21,875 nucleotides of DNA, taken from the NCBI GenBank assembly GCA_030532815.1, contig JAUNKI010000009.1:1-21875 (forward strand). The letters run 5' to 3'. The notes beneath the pieces were generated by a model that saw only the letters and a program-made list of their open reading frames with translations, was not told where the DNA came from and did no database searches. Source of the DNA: Leptotrichiaceae bacterium. GTDB taxonomy: Bacteria > Fusobacteriota > Fusobacteriia > Fusobacteriales > Leptotrichiaceae. Both the position numbers and the translations under genes were made by a program. How positions within the stretch are numbered: the stretch's first letter is position 1; the number at the start of each line of letters is the position of its first letter. Positions 8,575 through 17,150 of the stretch are shown here, piece by piece.

Positions 8575-10038
8575 TTATAGTTCAGGATACTCTATCTGCC
8601 CTCTTTTTTTCTCATATATATTTGATACATTAAACAGTAAATCTTCTTTAAAATAGTTTCCTATCATCTGTATTCCTACAGGAAGACCATTGACAAATCC
8701 TGCAGGCACTGATATAGCAGGCAATCCTGCCATATTTACCGAAACCGTGTAAATATCAGCCAGATACATCTGCATCGGGTCATCATTTTTTTCACCTTTT
8801 TTAAAAGCTGTCGTAGGCGATGTAGGGATAAGAATAATATCCACTTCTTTTAGTACTCTTTCAAAATCATTTTTTATAAGCCGTCTTACCTGCGAAGCTT
8901 TTTTGTAATATGCGTCGTAAAACCCTGAACTTAAAACGTAGTTCCCTATCATTATCCGTCTTTTCACTTCAGGACCGAAACCTTCACTTCTTGATTTCAC
9001 ATACATATCCTCTATATTATTATTGCTTTCCCTTACTCCGTATCTTACTCCGTCATATCTTGACAAATTTGATGCGGCTTCGGCAGATGAAATAATATAA
9101 TATGTGGAAATAGCATATTTAGTATACGGCAAAGACACTTGCCTTACTTCTGAACCTGCTTCTTGCAGTTGGCTAACCGCTTTATTAATTACTTCTTTTA
9201 TATTTTCATCCAGTTCATCTGCAAAATATTCTTTCGGAAGACCTATTTTCAGTCCTTTTATATCCTTATTTATATTTTCCAAATAGTCAGGTACTTCTAT
9301 GTCAGCAGTAGTCGGGTCTTTTTCATCATATCCTGCTATTATCTGCATAATTCTTGCCAAATCTTCAGTTGACTTTGCCAATGCACCTATCTGGTCAAGA
9401 GATGAACCGAATGCCATAAGTCCGTATCTTGACACCCTTCCGTATGTGGGTTTTATACCTACTGTTCCTGTAAGAGAAGCAGGCTGTCTTATACTTCCTC
9501 CAGTATCGGTTCCCAAAGCTATAGGTACCTGTCCTGCAGCTACGGCAGCAGCCGAACCTCCGCTGCTTCCTCCCGGAACCCTTGACAGATCCCACGGGTT
9601 TGATACAGGTTTTATTGCAGAATTTTCATTAGACGAGCCCATTGCAAATTCATCCATATTGGCTTTTCCTATTAAAGGAACTCCTGCATTTTTTAGTCTT
9701 TCCACAACAGTAGCATCGTATATACCTTTATAATTTTTCAGTATATTAGACGATGCAGTTGTTAAATCTCCCTTTGAAAGAATATTATCCTTTAACGCTA
9801 CAGGTACTCCGAATAATAAAGTATTATTATAATTTTTTCTTTTTTCTTCGCTGTTGTCATTATCATATATTTCAGCATTTTTTATTGACTTTTCTTCTAA
9901 AATACTCGAAAATGCTCCTATTTTACTTTCCAGTAAATTTATTCTGTCTAAAAAATATCTTGTTGCTTCTTTTGATGTAATTTCTTTATTTTTAATCATT
10001 TCGGCTATTTCACTTGCCATTTTTTTATATAATTCCAT
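8575..10038 (-). CDS. gatA: Asp-tRNA(Asn)/Glu-tRNA(Gln) amidotransferase subunit A
   Basis: Amidase-signature glutaminase subunit that releases ammonia from glutamine or asparagine and channels it to GatB. The Ser-cisSer-Lys catalytic triad is complete: Lys83 (PVALKDN), Ser158 (GGSSGGSAAA) and Ser182 (GTDTGGSIRQPAS). The full amidase fold runs through to LPVGIQMIGNYFKE. The 487 residues are the family length. The ATG at 10038 has AAAGG about 7 bases upstream. It starts 44 bases after gatC, in the standard gatC-gatA order. Confidence 0.97.
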   Translation of the reverse strand: MELYKKMASEIAEMIKNKEITSKEATRYFLDRINLLESKIGAFSSILEEKSIKNAEIYDNDNSEEKRKNYNNTLLFGVPVALKDNILSKGDLTTASSNILKNYKGIYDATVVERLKNAGVPLIGKANMDEFAMGSSNENSAIKPVSNPWDLSRVPGGSSGGSAAAVAAGQVPIALGTDTGGSIRQPASLTGTVGIKPTYGRVSRYGLMAFGSSLDQIGALAKSTEDLARIMQIIAGYDEKDPTTADIEVPDYLENINKDIKGLKIGLPKEYFADELDENIKEVINKAVSQLQEAGSEVRQVSLPYTKYAISTYYIISSAEAASNLSRYDGVRYGVRESNNNIEDMYVKSRSEGFGPEVKRRIMIGNYVLSSGFYDAYYKKASQVRRLIKNDFERVLKEVDIILIPTSPTTAFKKGEKNDDPMQMYLADIYTVSVNMAGLPAISVPAGFVNGLPVGIQMIGNYFKEDLLFNVSNIYEKKRGQIEYPEL

Positions 10039-10082
10039 TTTTTTACCTTTCTTAAAAAATAGTTTTGAATATACTCTAAAAT

Positions 10083-10385
10083 TTAATTATCCGTATTTTC
10101 ATTTCCTACTATTTTCGGAACAATTATAAAGTCTCCGTCTTTTTCAGGTGCATTTTCAAGTAACTCTTTTTTTATACGGCTTTCCTTTACCTTATCTTCT
10201 CTAAGTCTGTCTTTCAAATCAAGAACATTAAACAACGGTTCTACATTTGAAGTATCCACATTATTAAGCTCTTCCATATGCTCCAGTATTTTATTCAAAT
10301 CTGTCCTGAATTTTTCTATTTCATTTTCTTCAAATTCCAGTTTTGAAAGTTTTGCAATTTTCAAAACATCTTCTCTGCTAAGCAT
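10083..10385 (-). CDS. gatC: Asp-tRNA(Asn)/Glu-tRNA(Gln) amidotransferase subunit C
   Basis: Small belt subunit that wraps around GatA and GatB and stabilises the complex. The N-terminus reads LSREDVLKIAKLSKLEFEENE, then DLNKILEHMEELNNVDTSNVEPL, and a C-terminal tail with ENAPEKDGDFIIVPKIV: all family hallmarks in 100 residues. The ATG overlaps the stop of the upstream HAD phosphatase gene by 8 bases (ATGCTTAG), so the two are likely translationally coupled. Confidence 0.95.
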   Translation of the reverse strand: MLSREDVLKIAKLSKLEFEENEIEKFRTDLNKILEHMEELNNVDTSNVEPLFNVLDLKDRLREDKVKESRIKKELLENAPEKDGDFIIVPKIVGNENTDN

Positions 10386-11046
10386 TTTTATCTACCTCGT
10401 TTTCATTATAATATGAGATGATTTCATTAAAATTATCAAATTCTTTAAAATTTACATTATTTTCCTTACAAAATTTAACAGCTCTCGTGTTTTTTCTAAT
10501 AAATGAAAAATCGGCCACTTCCAGTGCCCTATAATCTGAAGGTCCGTCTCCCAGAAAAATAACTTTATACCCCTGTTTCTGAAAACTCTCCACTGCTTCT
10601 TTTTTATCTACTCCGTAGTACATTTCCTTGTCCAAAAAAGGATTTGTGACTGTTATCCGATTTTTCTCAAAACTTATATTATTTGAAATTATTTCATCAT
10701 CGGTTAAATTAATCCCGTATTTTACAAGGCTCCCCTGTATATTCAATTTTGTTCCTGCACTTACTATTCTGAATTTTATTCCACTTTTTATAAAACTTTT
10801 AAAAGTTTCATCTATTTCAACTTTATCATTTAAAGTTTTTATATATTCGTCTTTTGTTATGTTTAGAGATTCCAGCCCCGACTTGACAAACTCTCTCATT
10901 GTTATTTCATTATTTTTATATTTCTCCCGTAAAAATTTCTTGTATATCGGATTATGAGTTTCAAGTAAAATATCAGTTGAGTCCTTTTTACTTATAGTTA
11001 TATCGAAATCTATCAAGAATATTACTTTCTTTTTTCCCGTATTCAT
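10378..11046 (-). CDS. HAD-IB family phosphatase (MtnX/phosphoserine phosphatase-like)
   Basis: A cytosolic haloacid-dehalogenase phosphatase of 222 residues. Motif I is LIDFDITIS with the nucleophile Asp13 and acid/base Asp15. Motif II is VSAGT (Ser96). The conserved lysine is near 148 (DKKEA) and motif IV is LGDGPSD (Asp167, Asp171). The helical cap lies between motifs I and II (about 20-85). The closest named relatives are MtnX (methionine salvage) and SerB-type phosphatases; the substrate cannot be read from the sequence and no methionine salvage gene is nearby. The usual Gly after DxD is Ile here (DFDIT instead of DFDGT). It follows the pseudouridine synthase gene by 11 bases and overlaps gatC. 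Confidence 0.85.
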   Translation of the reverse strand: MNTGKKKVIFLIDFDITISKKDSTDILLETHNPIYKKFLREKYKNNEITMREFVKSGLESLNITKDEYIKTLNDKVEIDETFKSFIKSGIKFRIVSAGTKLNIQGSLVKYGINLTDDEIISNNISFEKNRITVTNPFLDKEMYYGVDKKEAVESFQKQGYKVIFLGDGPSDYRALEVADFSFIRKNTRAVKFCKENNVNFKEFDNFNEIISYYNENEVDKNA

Positions 11047-11057
11047 TTTTCTCCCTG

Positions 11058-11744
11058 TTATAAATTTTTCAGATATTTTATTTCATCTTCGGTAAGTTCC
11101 CTATAATCTCCGGGCTGTAAATGTCCAAGTGAAAGCTCACCCACTTTCACCCTTTTCAGAGACTCCACCGTATACCCCAGAACTTCCACCATTTTTCTTA
11201 TCTGCCTGTTCCGTCCTTCAAAAATAGCTATTCTTATTTCCTTTTTATCCAATTTCTTCACTTTGGCAGGGGCAGTTCTTTTTCCGTCAATTACAACTCC
11301 GTGTTTCCATGCTTCCATATCTTTTTCTTCCACTTCTCTGCTCAATTTTGCAATATAGCTTTTATACAGCTTTTTTCTCGGATGCATAACGTGATTGTAT
11401 ACTTCTCCGTCATTACTTATAATAATAAGCCCCTCTGTCATATAATCAAGTCTTCCGTATGTAAACAGACGTTTTTTGGACTTTATATAATCTACTGCAA
11501 GTCTTCTTCCGAACCTGTCATCATTGGAACATATTACTCTTTTAGGTTTATTAAGCATATAATACTCGTAAACCGTGTTTAGCTTTATTCTTTCACCGTC
11601 CACTCTCACTGTATCTCCGGGAAGAACTTCCATTCCTACAACTGCTTCTTTTTTATTTACAGTTACTCTTCCCTCTTTTATCATTTCATCGGCTTTTCTT
11701 CTTGAGCATACACCGGCATCGGCTATATATTTATTCAATCTCAT
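11058..11744 (-). CDS. 16S/23S rRNA pseudouridine synthase, RsuA/RluB/RluE/RluF family
   Basis: Converts a specific rRNA uridine to pseudouridine. It has an N-terminal S4 RNA-binding domain (MRLNKYIADAGVCSRRKADEMI, residues 1-50) and then the RsuA-family catalytic domain with GRLDYMTEGL, in which Asp100 is the expected nucleophile, and the C-terminal EGRNRQIRKM motif. At 228 residues it is of usual size. Its place directly behind scpB favours an RluB-like enzyme (23S rRNA), since scpB-rluB pairs are common in Firmicutes and relatives, but the exact target is inference. It overlaps the end of scpB by 14 bases. Confidence 0.92.
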   Translation of the reverse strand: MRLNKYIADAGVCSRRKADEMIKEGRVTVNKKEAVVGMEVLPGDTVRVDGERIKLNTVYEYYMLNKPKRVICSNDDRFGRRLAVDYIKSKKRLFTYGRLDYMTEGLIIISNDGEVYNHVMHPRKKLYKSYIAKLSREVEEKDMEAWKHGVVIDGKRTAPAKVKKLDKKEIRIAIFEGRNRQIRKMVEVLGYTVESLKRVKVGELSLGHLQPGDYRELTEDEIKYLKNL

Positions 11745-12357
11745 TATTTACCTCTATTTTCATTTTTTCCATTTTTTCCTTTATGGATTCAGGAATTTCC
11801 TCATTTTCATTTTCTTCCAAAACTTTATAAAGAAGTTCTATTTTGCCGTATTGTTCAAATCCCGGTAGTTCATCCTTACAGGTAATACTCAGATAACTGT
11901 AAAAATCTTCAGTTACTTCATAAAGATTGGGAGTCCCTATTGTTTTCTTCTTTCCTGAGATATAAATAAGATTTTTTTCCATTAAGTTTGCCATTGTTTT
12001 TTCTGCATTTACTCCTCTTATCTGCTCTATTTCGGTCTTTGTTATAGGCCCTTTGTAAGCTATAATTGCAAGAGTTTCCATTGTAGACCGCGTTAATTTC
12101 TTTATTTTCATTTCAGGATTGAAAAACCTTTTTACATCTTCTCCGTAAAGGGGATTTGACACGAGCATAATTACACCGTTTTCTATTTTTACATTTATCC
12201 CGCTTTTTTTTCTTTTTTCTTTCAGATTTAAAAGTATTTCTTCCATTTTCCCAAGTTCCACACTGTAAAATTTAGACAACTCCTCCACTGTCAGCTGCTC
12301 TTTGGATAGAAATACAAGAGTTTCCACTCTTTCTTCCAAATTTTCGTTAATATTCAT
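11731..12357 (-). CDS. scpB: Segregation and condensation protein B
   Basis: ScpB is the winged-helix KITE subunit that binds the kleisin ScpA in the SMC condensin and helps compact and separate chromosomes. The 208 residues contain two winged-helix domains; the family signature LAIIAYKGPITKTEIEQIRGVNAEKTM is at about 95-121, followed by LIYISGKKKTIGTPNLYEVTEDF. A glutamate-rich tail ends the protein. TAGGAG precedes the ATG at 12357. It follows mreB by 51 bases. Its usual partner scpA is not in this window. Confidence 0.93.
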   Translation of the reverse strand: MNINENLEERVETLVFLSKEQLTVEELSKFYSVELGKMEEILLNLKEKRKKSGINVKIENGVIMLVSNPLYGEDVKRFFNPEMKIKKLTRSTMETLAIIAYKGPITKTEIEQIRGVNAEKTMANLMEKNLIYISGKKKTIGTPNLYEVTEDFYSYLSITCKDELPGFEQYGKIELLYKVLEENENEEIPESIKEKMEKMKIEVNNEIE

Positions 12358-12408
12358 ATATCTCCTAATATCTGATTAACCGGTCATTTCTCCGGATTTT
12401 TTCACTTT

Positions 12409-13449
12409 CTAATATTCATTAGTAGGGGATATGATTATGTTTTTATATGCACTGAAATCATCCAGTACTTTTGCTATACCTTTTACAACTGCATGAATGG
12501 ATTCATCACATACCGTTACCTGAAGTTTAAGTTCTTCTTCTATTCTATCTTTCAGAATTCTTATCCCTGCTCCTCCTCCTGAAAGGTATATTCCCGTTTC
12601 ATATATATCTGCAGCTACTTCAGGCTCTATACCTTCCATAGTCAGTTTCACTTCATCAATAATCAGGTCAATATTCTTATCAATAGCCCCGTCTATTTCC
12701 GAAGCCACGATTTTTATACTTTTAGGAAGTCCTTTTCCTAATTCTCTCCCTCTTATTTCAAATTCCGTATTTTTATCTTTCAGACTTATAGTATTTACTT
12801 TTAATTCTTCGGCTGTTCTTTCTCCAATCAACAGATTATGCTTTTCTTTTACATACTCCATTATATCTTCATTCAAATGATCTCCGGCTATTTTTACCGA
12901 TCTTGATGTAGCTGCTCCCCCTGAAACTATAAATGCTATTTCAGTAGTTCCTCCTCCTATATCCACTATAAGGTGACCTTTAGGCTCGAAAAGATCTATT
13001 CCTGCACCGATTGCCGCTGCAATAGGCTCTTCAATAAGATATACTTCCTTTGCTCCGGCTTCTTTTACAACTTCCACGACAGCTCTTCTTTCCACTTGGG
13101 TAACTCCGCTTGGAACACAGATTATTACCCTTGCACTTTGAAATTTATCTTTTTTTATCCTTCTTAAAAATTCTGCAAGCATTTTTTCAGTAACTTCATA
13201 ATCTGAGATTACCCCATTTTTCAAAGGTCTTATAATTTGAGTATGTTTAGCAGTTCTTCCCATTATTTCCTTTGCTTTTTCTCCTATATGCTCCACTTCA
13301 TCAGTTTTAACATTTACAGCCACATAAGTGGGCTCATCTATTAATATTCCTTCATCTTTTACATAAACTACTGTATTTGCCGTCCCGAGATCAATTGCAA
13401 TATCCCTTGTCGGCTTTGTGCTGAACTTAAAAAAATTAAAAAATTTCAT
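12409..13449 (-). CDS. mreB: Rod-shape determining protein MreB
   Basis: Bacterial actin that forms membrane-bound filaments and guides side-wall synthesis. Phosphate-1 motif DIAIDLGTANTVVYV (16-30), phosphate-2 motif IVDIGGGTTEIA and the adenosine motif LSGGGAGIRIL are intact. The N-terminus MKFFNFFKF is short, amphipathic and aromatic, fitting membrane attachment. The 346 residues are typical. AAGGAG lies 10 bases before the ATG at 13449. It follows ftsK by 91 bases; mreC and mreD are not adjacent. An Mbl-like paralogue is possible because only one copy is visible here. Confidence 0.95.
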   Translation of the reverse strand: MKFFNFFKFSTKPTRDIAIDLGTANTVVYVKDEGILIDEPTYVAVNVKTDEVEHIGEKAKEIMGRTAKHTQIIRPLKNGVISDYEVTEKMLAEFLRRIKKDKFQSARVIICVPSGVTQVERRAVVEVVKEAGAKEVYLIEEPIAAAIGAGIDLFEPKGHLIVDIGGGTTEIAFIVSGGAATSRSVKIAGDHLNEDIMEYVKEKHNLLIGERTAEELKVNTISLKDKNTEFEIRGRELGKGLPKSIKIVASEIDGAIDKNIDLIIDEVKLTMEGIEPEVAADIYETGIYLSGGGAGIRILKDRIEEELKLQVTVCDESIHAVVKGIAKVLDDFSAYKNIIISPTNEY

Positions 13450-13540
13450 AACTATAATCTCCTTTATTTTTTTATTTTATTTTTATTCATTTTCCGAATT
13501 TTAATAATATAGTTAATTTTTTGAAACTTGACAGTTTCCA

Positions 13541-16039
13541 TTAATCAAAGTCGTCAATCAGCAGTTGATTCTCGTCATTGATTATCCCGTTTTCCTTCAG
13601 CTGCTCATAAATTCTCGAAGCCCTGTTAAATCCTACATTCAGTTTTCTCTGTAAAAGGGATATGGAAACTCTTCCTTCCTGTTTTATCACATCTATGGCA
13701 TTTTCAAAGAAAGGATCGGTATCCTTATTCTTTTCCGCAGTTTCCGTTAAAATTTCTTCATGATAGACTGCTTTTTTGTTCATTTTCAGAGCTGTCGTCA
13801 GTTTTATAACCTCATCATCAGAAATAAATGCTCCCTGTATTCTTTCAAGCTTTGACGAACCGTTTTCCAGCAGAAGCATATCTCCCTGTCCGAGAAGCTT
13901 TTCCGCTCCCGGTGTATCGAGTATCGTTCTCGAATCTATCTGTGACCTCAATGCAAAAGATATTCTGCTCGGCAAATTGGCTTTTATCATTCCTGTAATA
14001 ACATCTGTTGACGGTCTCTGGGTAGCTACAACTAAATGTATACCTACCGCTCTTGCTTTCTGAGCTATCCTCGCTATGGATTCCTCCACGCTCCCTGCGG
14101 CAACCATCATCAGATCTGCCAGTTCGTCTATTATTACTACTATATAAGACATTTTTTCCACATATCCGAGAGAGTTGTAACCTACAATGTTTCTGACACC
14201 GTTTTCCATAAGCTGCCTGTATCTGTTATCCATTTCGTTCACTGCCCATCTCAGTGCTATTGCCGCCTGCTGAGGATCTATTATGACAGGAACGAGCAGA
14301 TGAGGTATTCCGTTATAAGGCATAAGTTCCACCATTTTCGGGTCTATCATTATAAATCTTACTTCTTTTTCGGATTTTTTTGTTATCAATGTCGATATAA
14401 GCGTATTTACAGCTACACTTTTTCCTGAACCTGTCTGCCCTGCTATGAGCAGATGAGGCATTTTTGCAATATCTATTATTTTATCCTGTCCGACTATATT
14501 TTTCCCGAGAATTACATTTAACGCTCCTTTATCAAGATGTTCATTTCTTATAATATTTGAAAAATGCACAGGCTCTTTTATTTTATTCGGAGTTTCTATT
14601 CCTATTGTATTTTTTCCCGGTATAGGTGCTTCTATTCTTATACTTTCAGCTGCCAGATTCATGGCAATATCATCAGTAAGGGACGTAACTTTGCTGACTT
14701 TCACTCCTTTAGGTATGGTAACTTCATATCTTGTAATTGTCGGACCGTATTCGTAATTTACAACTTTTGCATTAATCCCGAATTCTTTCAGTACCGACTC
14801 AAGATGAGCCACATTTTCAACAATGCTTTTTTCAATTTCTTTTTTTTTGCTCGGATCCATAGCTTTTGATTTAAATATCTCTTCAATGGATTTTTTCAGA
14901 AGTTCTTCATATTCTTCAGCATTTTCCGAAATGTTCGGAATTTCATCTTCGGATATTCCTTCTTTCTCGTTTATATGTTCCTTATCCTGAATATTTTTTT
15001 CTTCATTTTCGGAACTTTTTCCTGTTTCTTCCGTATCTGTGGAAAGTCGTTCATTTTCTTCCGAAATTTTGTATTTTTGAATATCGGAATTATTTTCGGC
15101 TTCCGATTTTATTTTGTTGTCATTGTCATCATTATCATTTTTTTCGATTTTTTCTTTGATAATATCGTTTTTTTCCTCTTTTTTTTCTTTTTTTATTTCA
15201 GTTTTGCTAATTTCATTTTCTTTTTGTTTATTTATATTTTTATTTTTCTGATTTTCAAGTAACTGGAGCCATTCTTTTTCCTTATCAATAAGTTCGGCTT
15301 CAGAATACAATTCAGGTTTTTGTAAAAGCTTTTCTTTAGGTTTTTTGGAAATTTCAAAACTCAATTTCTTTTTTCTCGATTCAATGAGTCTTTCTCTTAA
15401 TTCTTCTCTTCTATGTTTCTTTGAATTGATATATTCCTGCTTTTCAGCCTGTCTTTTCGCTTTTAATATTTTTAATTTCTTTTTATATTCATCGCTGGAA
15501 TAATATTTAATAAATCCCTTTAAAATTTCATATATTAATATTATCACTTCTTTTAACAGTACAAGTACACACATTGCAATAATAAGCTTCAATATCGTTT
15601 CCACTGCAGGAAAGTGCATAAATCTGTATAACGGCATGGAGGCGAGTCCGCCTATAAATCCGCCGCTTTCACGGTTAAAACCTATTTCCAGCAGTATTCT
15701 CCCTGCTTCAGTAAAAGAATCGGGTAACGGTGAAACTACCGATTTTTTTATAAGAAGTACCGAATTTGCAAGAAACAGTATTATTAATGCCGCTATTTTG
15801 GATTTATGAAATTTAAGCTTTATGTTTCCCGTGAAAAAATCAAATATTCCCCAACAAATTATTAATATACTTACGAACCAAGACATTTTTCCGAATAACA
15901 GACCTGAAAAATTTAAAAATAGAACTAAAAAATTCTCCTGTCTTCTGCCTGATGCCTGAATTCCGTTTTTATTCATTAAAAGATAGATTAAAAATATTCC
16001 TAAAATAAACAAAATTATTCCTCTTACTTTCTTGTTCAT
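13541..16039 (-). CDS. ftsK: DNA translocase FtsK/SpoIIIE
   Basis: Septum-anchored ATP-driven motor that pumps chromosome ends apart at division. It has about four N-terminal membrane segments (about 6-22, 50-70, 82-99 and 150-170), a long charged Lys/Glu/Asp/Asn-rich linker (about 190-385), then the motor: Walker A GQTGSGKS (534-541), Walker B VVIIDEL (634-640) and QRPS. The C-terminal gamma winged helix (about 776-823, RKLNVGFNRASRIYEQL) would read KOPS-type polar sequences. I chose the ATG at 16039 (832 residues) because GGAAGGA ends 7 bases upstream; a longer frame begins at 16069 but has no ribosome binding site. It probably starts a long operon running to priA. Confidence 0.96.
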   Translation of the reverse strand: MNKKVRGIILFILGIFLIYLLMNKNGIQASGRRQENFLVLFLNFSGLLFGKMSWFVSILIICWGIFDFFTGNIKLKFHKSKIAALIILFLANSVLLIKKSVVSPLPDSFTEAGRILLEIGFNRESGGFIGGLASMPLYRFMHFPAVETILKLIIAMCVLVLLKEVIILIYEILKGFIKYYSSDEYKKKLKILKAKRQAEKQEYINSKKHRREELRERLIESRKKKLSFEISKKPKEKLLQKPELYSEAELIDKEKEWLQLLENQKNKNINKQKENEISKTEIKKEKKEEKNDIIKEKIEKNDNDDNDNKIKSEAENNSDIQKYKISEENERLSTDTEETGKSSENEEKNIQDKEHINEKEGISEDEIPNISENAEEYEELLKKSIEEIFKSKAMDPSKKKEIEKSIVENVAHLESVLKEFGINAKVVNYEYGPTITRYEVTIPKGVKVSKVTSLTDDIAMNLAAESIRIEAPIPGKNTIGIETPNKIKEPVHFSNIIRNEHLDKGALNVILGKNIVGQDKIIDIAKMPHLLIAGQTGSGKSVAVNTLISTLITKKSEKEVRFIMIDPKMVELMPYNGIPHLLVPVIIDPQQAAIALRWAVNEMDNRYRQLMENGVRNIVGYNSLGYVEKMSYIVVIIDELADLMMVAAGSVEESIARIAQKARAVGIHLVVATQRPSTDVITGMIKANLPSRISFALRSQIDSRTILDTPGAEKLLGQGDMLLLENGSSKLERIQGAFISDDEVIKLTTALKMNKKAVYHEEILTETAEKNKDTDPFFENAIDVIKQEGRVSISLLQRKLNVGFNRASRIYEQLKENGIINDENQLLIDDFD

Positions 16040-16077
16040 TTTACAGTCCTTCCTTTTTAATCCAAACATTTATAACT

Positions 16078-16107
16078 ATTTTACAAACATTTTTAAGTCT
16101 ATGTCAT
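16078..16107 (-). promoter_or_regulatory. Candidate downstream promoter (P2) for ftsK operon
   Basis: On the minus strand ATGACA (16102-16107) is followed after 18 bases by TAAAAT (16078-16083), with a TG just upstream. It would start transcription about 30 bases before the ftsK ATG. It uses the same -35 box as the P1 candidate at 16128-16156. Confidence 0.4.
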
Positions 16108-16127
16108 TTTTGCAGACTATTCATATT

Positions 16128-16156
16128 ATTATACATTATTTTTTCAATTTTGTCAT
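16128..16156 (-). promoter_or_regulatory. Candidate promoter (P1) for ftsK operon
   Basis: ATGACA (16151-16156, five of six matches to TTGACA) is 17 bases from a perfect TATAAT (16128-16133) on the minus strand. This is the best sigma-70-like promoter upstream of the ftsK-to-priA gene run, with a leader of about 80 bases. Confidence 0.6.
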
Positions 16157-16288
16157 TTTTTATTCTTATTTTTTTACAGTGCTCATTCTTATACTAAAAC
16201 ATTCAAAAAAACCAGTAAAAATTAAAATTTCGGAAATTCCTGTATTATGTATTTTTCCTTTTTCATCAATTTTTTTTAATCTGATTTT

Positions 16289-17149
16289 TTAATATACTGA
16301 GTTTCTTATATATTTCTTTTTCAGATAAACTGAAATACTTTCAAGAATCAGTGCCGTTCCGAGTACAAGATATACAAAAAATCCTATTTCCCTCGAATCA
16401 AAATACATATTTCCCGCCATGAACATTTCGTATCCTATTCCTCCTGCACCTGCTGCGGCTCCGACTACCACCGCATTTGTAAAATTCATTTCAAACCGCA
16501 CAAATGTCCATGATAAAATCGAAGCTGCCGTTGAAGGGAGAATCCCCTGAAAAATAATTTTCCAACGCGATGCTCCTGTAGCTTCAAGTGCTTCTATTAT
16601 TCCGACATTTATTTCTTCCATACTTTCCGAATAAGCTTTTATTAAATAAGCGGTACTGTGAAAGCATATTCCTATGACAGCTGCTTCAGCTCCTACTCCT
16701 ATTACTGCGGAAAATACCGTAACCCACAGTATAGTCGGAATGGATCTCACAAATGAAATAAAAATTTTTACCGTTTTTGAAATTCTTTCTCCTGATAAAT
16801 TTTTTGCTGCGAAAAAAGAAAGAAATAATCCGATAAAAGCACTTATAAGCGTGGTCAGTAATGCAAGAGAAACTGTTATCCCGAGACTTTGAAATATTTC
16901 AACAATTTCATATCTTTCAGAAAGTCGAGGCTGAAAAAACATTAACTGAACATTTCTGAAAAAATCACCGACCGCTATTGGCATATGAATTTTGCCTGTA
17001 TTTATTGTTGCCAGTTTATATATTACAATCATAACACATACTCCCAGTGTTCCCCGTAAATATAATCCCGACTTTGTCAGTTTTCTTATTTTTATTTTGT
17101 TTTTCCGTGTTCTTTTTGCATATTTTAAATCTGTCATTTCATTCTCCAT
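16289..17149 (-). CDS. phnE: Phosphonate-type ABC transporter permease (PhnE family), second copy
   Basis: Inner-membrane permease of the PhnCDE importer, with about six membrane segments across 286 residues. The ATPase-contact loop reads EALEATGASRWKIIFQGILP (an EAA-type motif, about 189-208), as in PhnE proteins. It is distinct from the neighbouring permease gene, so the pair probably forms a heterodimer. The stop of that gene is one base before this ATG (17149). An alternative ATG at 17137 has GGAG six bases upstream and is perhaps the real start, since the four residues before it add nothing to the family match. It is the last gene of the phn operon; no clear terminator follows before ftsK. 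Confidence 0.88.
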   Translation of the reverse strand: MENEMTDLKYAKRTRKNKIKIRKLTKSGLYLRGTLGVCVMIVIYKLATINTGKIHMPIAVGDFFRNVQLMFFQPRLSERYEIVEIFQSLGITVSLALLTTLISAFIGLFLSFFAAKNLSGERISKTVKIFISFVRSIPTILWVTVFSAVIGVGAEAAVIGICFHSTAYLIKAYSESMEEINVGIIEALEATGASRWKIIFQGILPSTAASILSWTFVRFEMNFTNAVVVGAAAGAGGIGYEMFMAGNMYFDSREIGFFVYLVLGTALILESISVYLKKKYIRNSVY

Positions 17150-17150
17150 A

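Noticed and set aside
9299..9733. Plus-strand open frame of 144 codons inside gatA
   Set aside because: It lies wholly within the conserved catalytic part of gatA on the other strand and has no recognisable protein motif.
13505..13530. Hairpin GAAACT-GTCA-AGTTTC between ftsK and mreB
   Set aside because: A six-bp stem followed by A's rather than T's on the transcribed strand; too weak to call a terminator.
14975..15262. Plus-strand open frame rich in Phe and Ile within ftsK
   Set aside because: It is the mirror of the Lys/Glu/Asn-rich linker codons of ftsK, lacks a ribosome binding site and has low-complexity sequence.
16040..16288. Terminator of the phn operon before ftsK
   Set aside because: Only small AT-only stems are present (for example AATTTC/GAAATT near 16228-16240) and none is followed properly by a T-run, so I do not call one.
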